A stretch of DNA of 40,804 nt from Candidatus Endomicrobiellum mastotermitis (GTDB taxonomy: Bacteria > Elusimicrobiota > Endomicrobiia > Endomicrobiales > Endomicrobiaceae). Made by a program: the position numbers and the translations under genes. Positions 38,126 to 40,804 of this stretch are shown piece by piece; within the stretch, counting starts at the first letter, position 1; every line of letters starts with the position of its first letter. Location of the stretch: assembly GCA_031272445.1 (NCBI GenBank), contig JAISTT010000008.1, positions 1 to 40,804 on the forward strand, in the 5' to 3' direction. The notes beneath the pieces were generated by a model that worked only from the letters and a program-made list of their open reading frames with translations, was not told the origin of the DNA and did no database searches.

Positions 38126-38240
38126 TAAGTTGAACTTGTTTTTTGTTTAATATATGGATATAGGAGTGTGTTAAAGAGGATAATTTGTAAAAATATATTG
38201 AAAAGTAAGTAGAATTTATTTGTTAATAAATTGTTGATAA
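38120..38240 (+). repeat. TGTTRATAA 9-mers downstream of parB, two exactly 11 bp apart
   Basis: TGTTAATAA occurs at 38120-38128 (overlapping the parB stop) and 38221-38229, and TGTTGATAA at 38232-38240. The last two start 11 bases apart. TGTTGATAA is identical to the 9-mer just upstream of dnaA. They may be DnaA-binding sites outside the origin, or chance in AT-rich DNA. Confidence 0.35.
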
Positions 38241-38484
38241 TTTTTTATAGGTGACCTTGAACAAACATAACAAGTAAAATGTATAACTTGTTGCTTTCCT
38301 TAAAGTTTCCTGCTTTTTTTATTGACAAAATATTTGCTGAATTTATTTTTTAAGTTTAATTGAATACATATGTAAGTTAAAGGGTAGTCTCTTATAAAAG
38401 AAAGAAGTGTTTAAAGATTTGGTTTATGCACAAATAGATATTTTATTTATTTGTTACATTAAATTAATCGTTAAAAAGTATAGA

Positions 38485-39789
38485 ATGATAAACAAAATTG
38501 AAGTAAACGACGAATTTAAACAAGCGTATAATTTGATAGATAAAACCTGTGACTGTGTTTTCATCACAGGAAATGCTGGTAGTGGCAAGACTACTTTTTT
38601 ACATTATTATATGTCTCGCACAAATAAAAAAACTGTTGTTCTTGCGACTACAGGTGTAGCTGCTCTTAATTGTGGTGGTCAGACGATACACTCATTTTTT
38701 AATTTTAAGCCTGATGTGACTCTTTCAAAAATAAAGCGAAGGAAACTTTCTGAAAAATCCATATATAAAAAAGTTGAAACAATTATCATTGATGAAGCTT
38801 CAATGTTACGTTGTGATGTTTTAGATTGCATAGATAAGTTTTTAAAATTAAACAGAAGCGAATATAGAAACCCGTTTGGTGGCGTGCAAATTGTTTTTAT
38901 AGGGGATTTAAAACAATTGCCTCCTGTAGTAAATAAAGGAGAGCAATATATATTCAATTCTATGTATAAATCTCCTTATTTTTTAAGTGCAAATTCGTTA
39001 GATAAGTGTATTCTAAATACTATAGAGTTTAAAAAAATATATAGACAAAAAGACACTGAGTTTATAGAGTTACTAAATGCTGTGCGTAGTGGTGAGATAA
39101 CAAGGAAGAATCTTGAAAAGCTCAATAAGAAAGTACCTAATAAAGAAGTGTCTTTTAATGTTTCAAATAAATCGATGAAAGTCTATTTGACAACTACAAA
39201 TAAAAAAGCAGCGTCTATAAATCATGGTTATCTTTCAAAAATAAAACATAAACAGTTAATTTTTGCTGCAGAAACTGAAAATGTCAAAGGTTGGTTAAAA
39301 ACTTTTCCTGCAGAGCTTGACCTTGTGATAAAGAAAGATGCTCAGATAATGATGTTAAATAATGATGTCAACCGTAGATGGGTAAATGGTAGTATTGGTG
39401 TAGTTGAAGATATAAAATGGGGTAATTGTTCCAACAAGACATTAATATATGTGAAGTTTCCAAGCGGAAGAATTGAATGTATTGAACCATATAAGTGGGA
39501 ATTGTTTAATTACAAATGGAATGAAGATTTAAAACAGATAGAAACTGAAAGCGCAGGGTTTTTTAAACAATACCCTCTAAAACTTTCATGGGCGATTACG
39601 ATACATAAAAGTCAGGGAAAAACTTTTGATAATGTTATTATAGACATGGGGCAAGGTTCATTTGCTCCTGGTCAGTTATATGTGGCGTTAAGTCGTTGCA
39701 CTTCTTTTGATGGAATAACACTTTCAAGACCACTTACTGAAAGAGATATTCTTACTCCTAAGATTCCCCCTTTAAAGTTAATTGAATAA
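38485..39789 (+). CDS. Pif1/RecD-like superfamily 1B DNA helicase
   Basis: A 5'-to-3' helicase likely used in replication restart, recombination or removal of DNA structures. Motifs in order are Walker A GNAGSGKTT (residues 29-37), TTGVAA, Walker B IIDEASML, FIGDLKQLPPV, a middle domain, then TIHKSQGKTFDNV and YVALSRC. It has 434 residues from MINKIEVNDE. The frame extends to a GTG at 38407, adding 26 hydrophobic residues with no equivalent in the family, so I prefer the internal ATG although its ribosome binding site is poor. No recB or recC is nearby. The PIF1-type AAA call is firm; the exact job is not. Confidence 0.88.
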   Translation: MINKIEVNDEFKQAYNLIDKTCDCVFITGNAGSGKTTFLHYYMSRTNKKTVVLATTGVAALNCGGQTIHSFFNFKPDVTLSKIKRRKLSEKSIYKKVETIIIDEASMLRCDVLDCIDKFLKLNRSEYRNPFGGVQIVFIGDLKQLPPVVNKGEQYIFNSMYKSPYFLSANSLDKCILNTIEFKKIYRQKDTEFIELLNAVRSGEITRKNLEKLNKKVPNKEVSFNVSNKSMKVYLTTTNKKAASINHGYLSKIKHKQLIFAAETENVKGWLKTFPAELDLVIKKDAQIMMLNNDVNRRWVNGSIGVVEDIKWGNCSNKTLIYVKFPSGRIECIEPYKWELFNYKWNEDLKQIETESAGFFKQYPLKLSWAITIHKSQGKTFDNVIIDMGQGSFAPGQLYVALSRCTSFDGITLSRPLTERDILTPKIPPLKLIE

Positions 39790-39914
39790 GCAACTGCAAT
39801 ATTGTAAAACTATCCTATTTAGTATTATATAGTAATAAAGAGTATTTTCGATTAGGTTTGTAAATTTCTTGTGTAACTATTATAATTTATTAATTGAAAA
39901 GTTTGGTTAAGAAA

Positions 39915-40001
39915 GGAGAGATGGCCGAGTGGTTTAAGGCGCAGTCCTGGAAAGACTGTTTATCTGAAAGGGTAACTAGGGTTCGAATCCCTATCTCTCC
40001 G
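39915..40001 (+). tRNA. tRNA-Ser (anticodon GGA)
   Basis: An 87-base tRNA with acceptor GGAGAGA/TCTCTCC, discriminator G, anticodon arm CAGTC-CTGGAAA-GACTG (anticodon GGA), long variable arm and T loop TTCGAAT. No CCA is encoded. Confidence 0.95.
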
Positions 40002-40323
40002 ATTCTTTTTGATATAGTGTTGAATAAGTGAATGAATTTTGTTTTAGTAAAGTTTTAATTATGATTAGGTAACATCTAAAAAGCATTTTTTTTAGGATAT
40101 GGTTTTCTAGGAGTTTTATTTTATAATTGCCTAACATACTTAGTTGTGGGTTTTATGAGCATTCAAAATTATATTTTTCAAAATTAATTGAAAGGCAAGA
40201 GTATTTTATATATAATCTATTCCATGTAGTCATATGTTTTAAATGAAAAATTCTAAGACTACAATTAAAAAATAGCTTTAAGTTTATTTTATATATTAAT
40301 TTGATGATTGTAGAACTATTTGT
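40002..40323. other. gene-free spacer between tRNA-Ser and tRNA-Glu
   Basis: About 320 AT-rich bases. I see no protein-like frame, convincing terminator or repeat on either strand. Confidence 0.3.
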
Positions 40324-40397
40324 GCTGCCATCGTCTAGCGGTTTAGGACATCGCCCTCTCAAGGCGAAGATCACGGGTTCAAATCCCGTTGGCAGCG
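40324..40397 (+). tRNA. tRNA-Glu (anticodon CUC)
   Basis: A 74-base tRNA with acceptor GCTGCCA/TGGCAGC, discriminator G, anticodon arm TCGCC-CTCTCAA-GGCGA (anticodon CTC) and T arm ACGGG-TTCAAAT-CCCGT. No CCA is encoded. CUC reads GAG only, so a UUC isoacceptor must exist elsewhere. Confidence 0.95.
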
Positions 40398-40615
40398 TTT
40401 CAGTATGTTAACGTTATGAATCAGCTTAATTATTTTTTTTCAAACAATAAATAATTGTATTTTATCTTACTCTAGACTACTCTTGATATTCGGACTTGCT
40501 CATTCGTTTCTTGTTTTGACTTTTTAATATTGTTTTTAATGATGTAATTAATCATATCACATTATGTTTTCACTGATCTGATATCCCCCTTTATCCCTTA
40601 ATCAAGAGTGTCATT

Positions 40616-40753
40616 TCACTTCACTATTATATTAACGCTGGTTTTCTTAAATTTCTCATTTTCATCTTGATCTTTTGATTTTGCAGTGGAATTATTATTT
40701 AAGCTGTATTCGTCAAGATTAAGTTTATCTCTACGCGAGGAATAAATAGTTTT
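40616..40753 (-). pseudogene. possible decayed coding remnant at the window end
   Basis: A minus-strand frame reads SSRRDKLNLDEYSLNNNSTA, then DQDENEKFKKTSVNIIVK before a stop, continuing NDTLD. A hydrophilic linker followed by V-x-x-x-V-K-x-N-D-T-L-D is reminiscent of a LysM domain start. Evidence is thin. The rest of 40398-40804 shows nothing else. Confidence 0.2.
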
Positions 40754-40804
40754 TTATAATTTTCGTAAAAAGGCTGGATAGATAAGATATATCTTCTTTT
40801 TTTT

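Overview
The window is a very AT-rich bacterial chromosome segment centred on the replication-origin neighbourhood. The gene set (16S rRNA, alaS, serS, dnaE, dnaA-dnaN, gyrB, gyrA, parA-parS-parB), the low G+C, roughly one sixth of the length without an intact gene, and several genes visible only as reading frames full of stops all point to a genome undergoing reduction, as in a host-restricted symbiont. A UhpC/GlpT-type sugar-phosphate transporter as the main carbon-uptake gene, with the paired NifU-like/GGGtGRT genes, would fit an Elusimicrobiota/Endomicrobium-like gut-protist symbiont. That placement is inference, not proven by the sequence alone.

Left arm (1-18 kb), almost all on the minus strand: the 5' part of a 16S rRNA gene with three stacked sigma70-type promoters and a boxA leader; tRNA-Gly(CCC) directly behind cca; a PflX-type radical SAM gene; tRNA-Arg(CCG); alaS; a 1.55 kb stretch of decayed genes; the sugar-phosphate transporter; GGGtGRT and its NifU-like partner; tRNA-Ser(GCU); folD (plus strand); serS; dnaE.

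Centre (18-27 kb), all plus: a decayed frame resembling the N-terminus of NAD-dependent DNA ligase, a DUF116 gene with a probably leaderless mRNA, deaD, an FmdB-type zinc ribbon, a 105-codon pseudogene, mnmE, rsmA, dnaA and dnaN. Three DnaA-box-like 9-mers spaced exactly 11 bp lie just ahead of dnaA, and a perfect 10-bp inverted repeat lies in the dnaA-dnaN spacer. The plus strand is C-rich left of this point and G-rich right of it, so the origin is probably within or close to 24.3-27 kb.

Right arm (27-40.8 kb): a DciA-like gene, gyrB, a 0.9 kb gap with orphan terminators and a possible transposase remnant, gyrA, a minus-strand amino acid permease, a 1.5 kb decayed region containing a frameshifted secreted-protein gene that still has its terminator, a perfect parS, parA, parB, a Pif1/RecD-like helicase, tRNA-Ser(GGA) and tRNA-Glu(CUC).

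Functionally the window carries much of the replication and segregation core (DnaA, beta clamp, Pol III alpha, gyrase, helicase-loader candidate, ParABS) and translation maintenance (two synthetases, five tRNAs, CCA-adding enzyme, RsmA, MnmE, DeaD). None of the five tRNA genes encodes its 3' CCA, so all depend on the cca gene present here.
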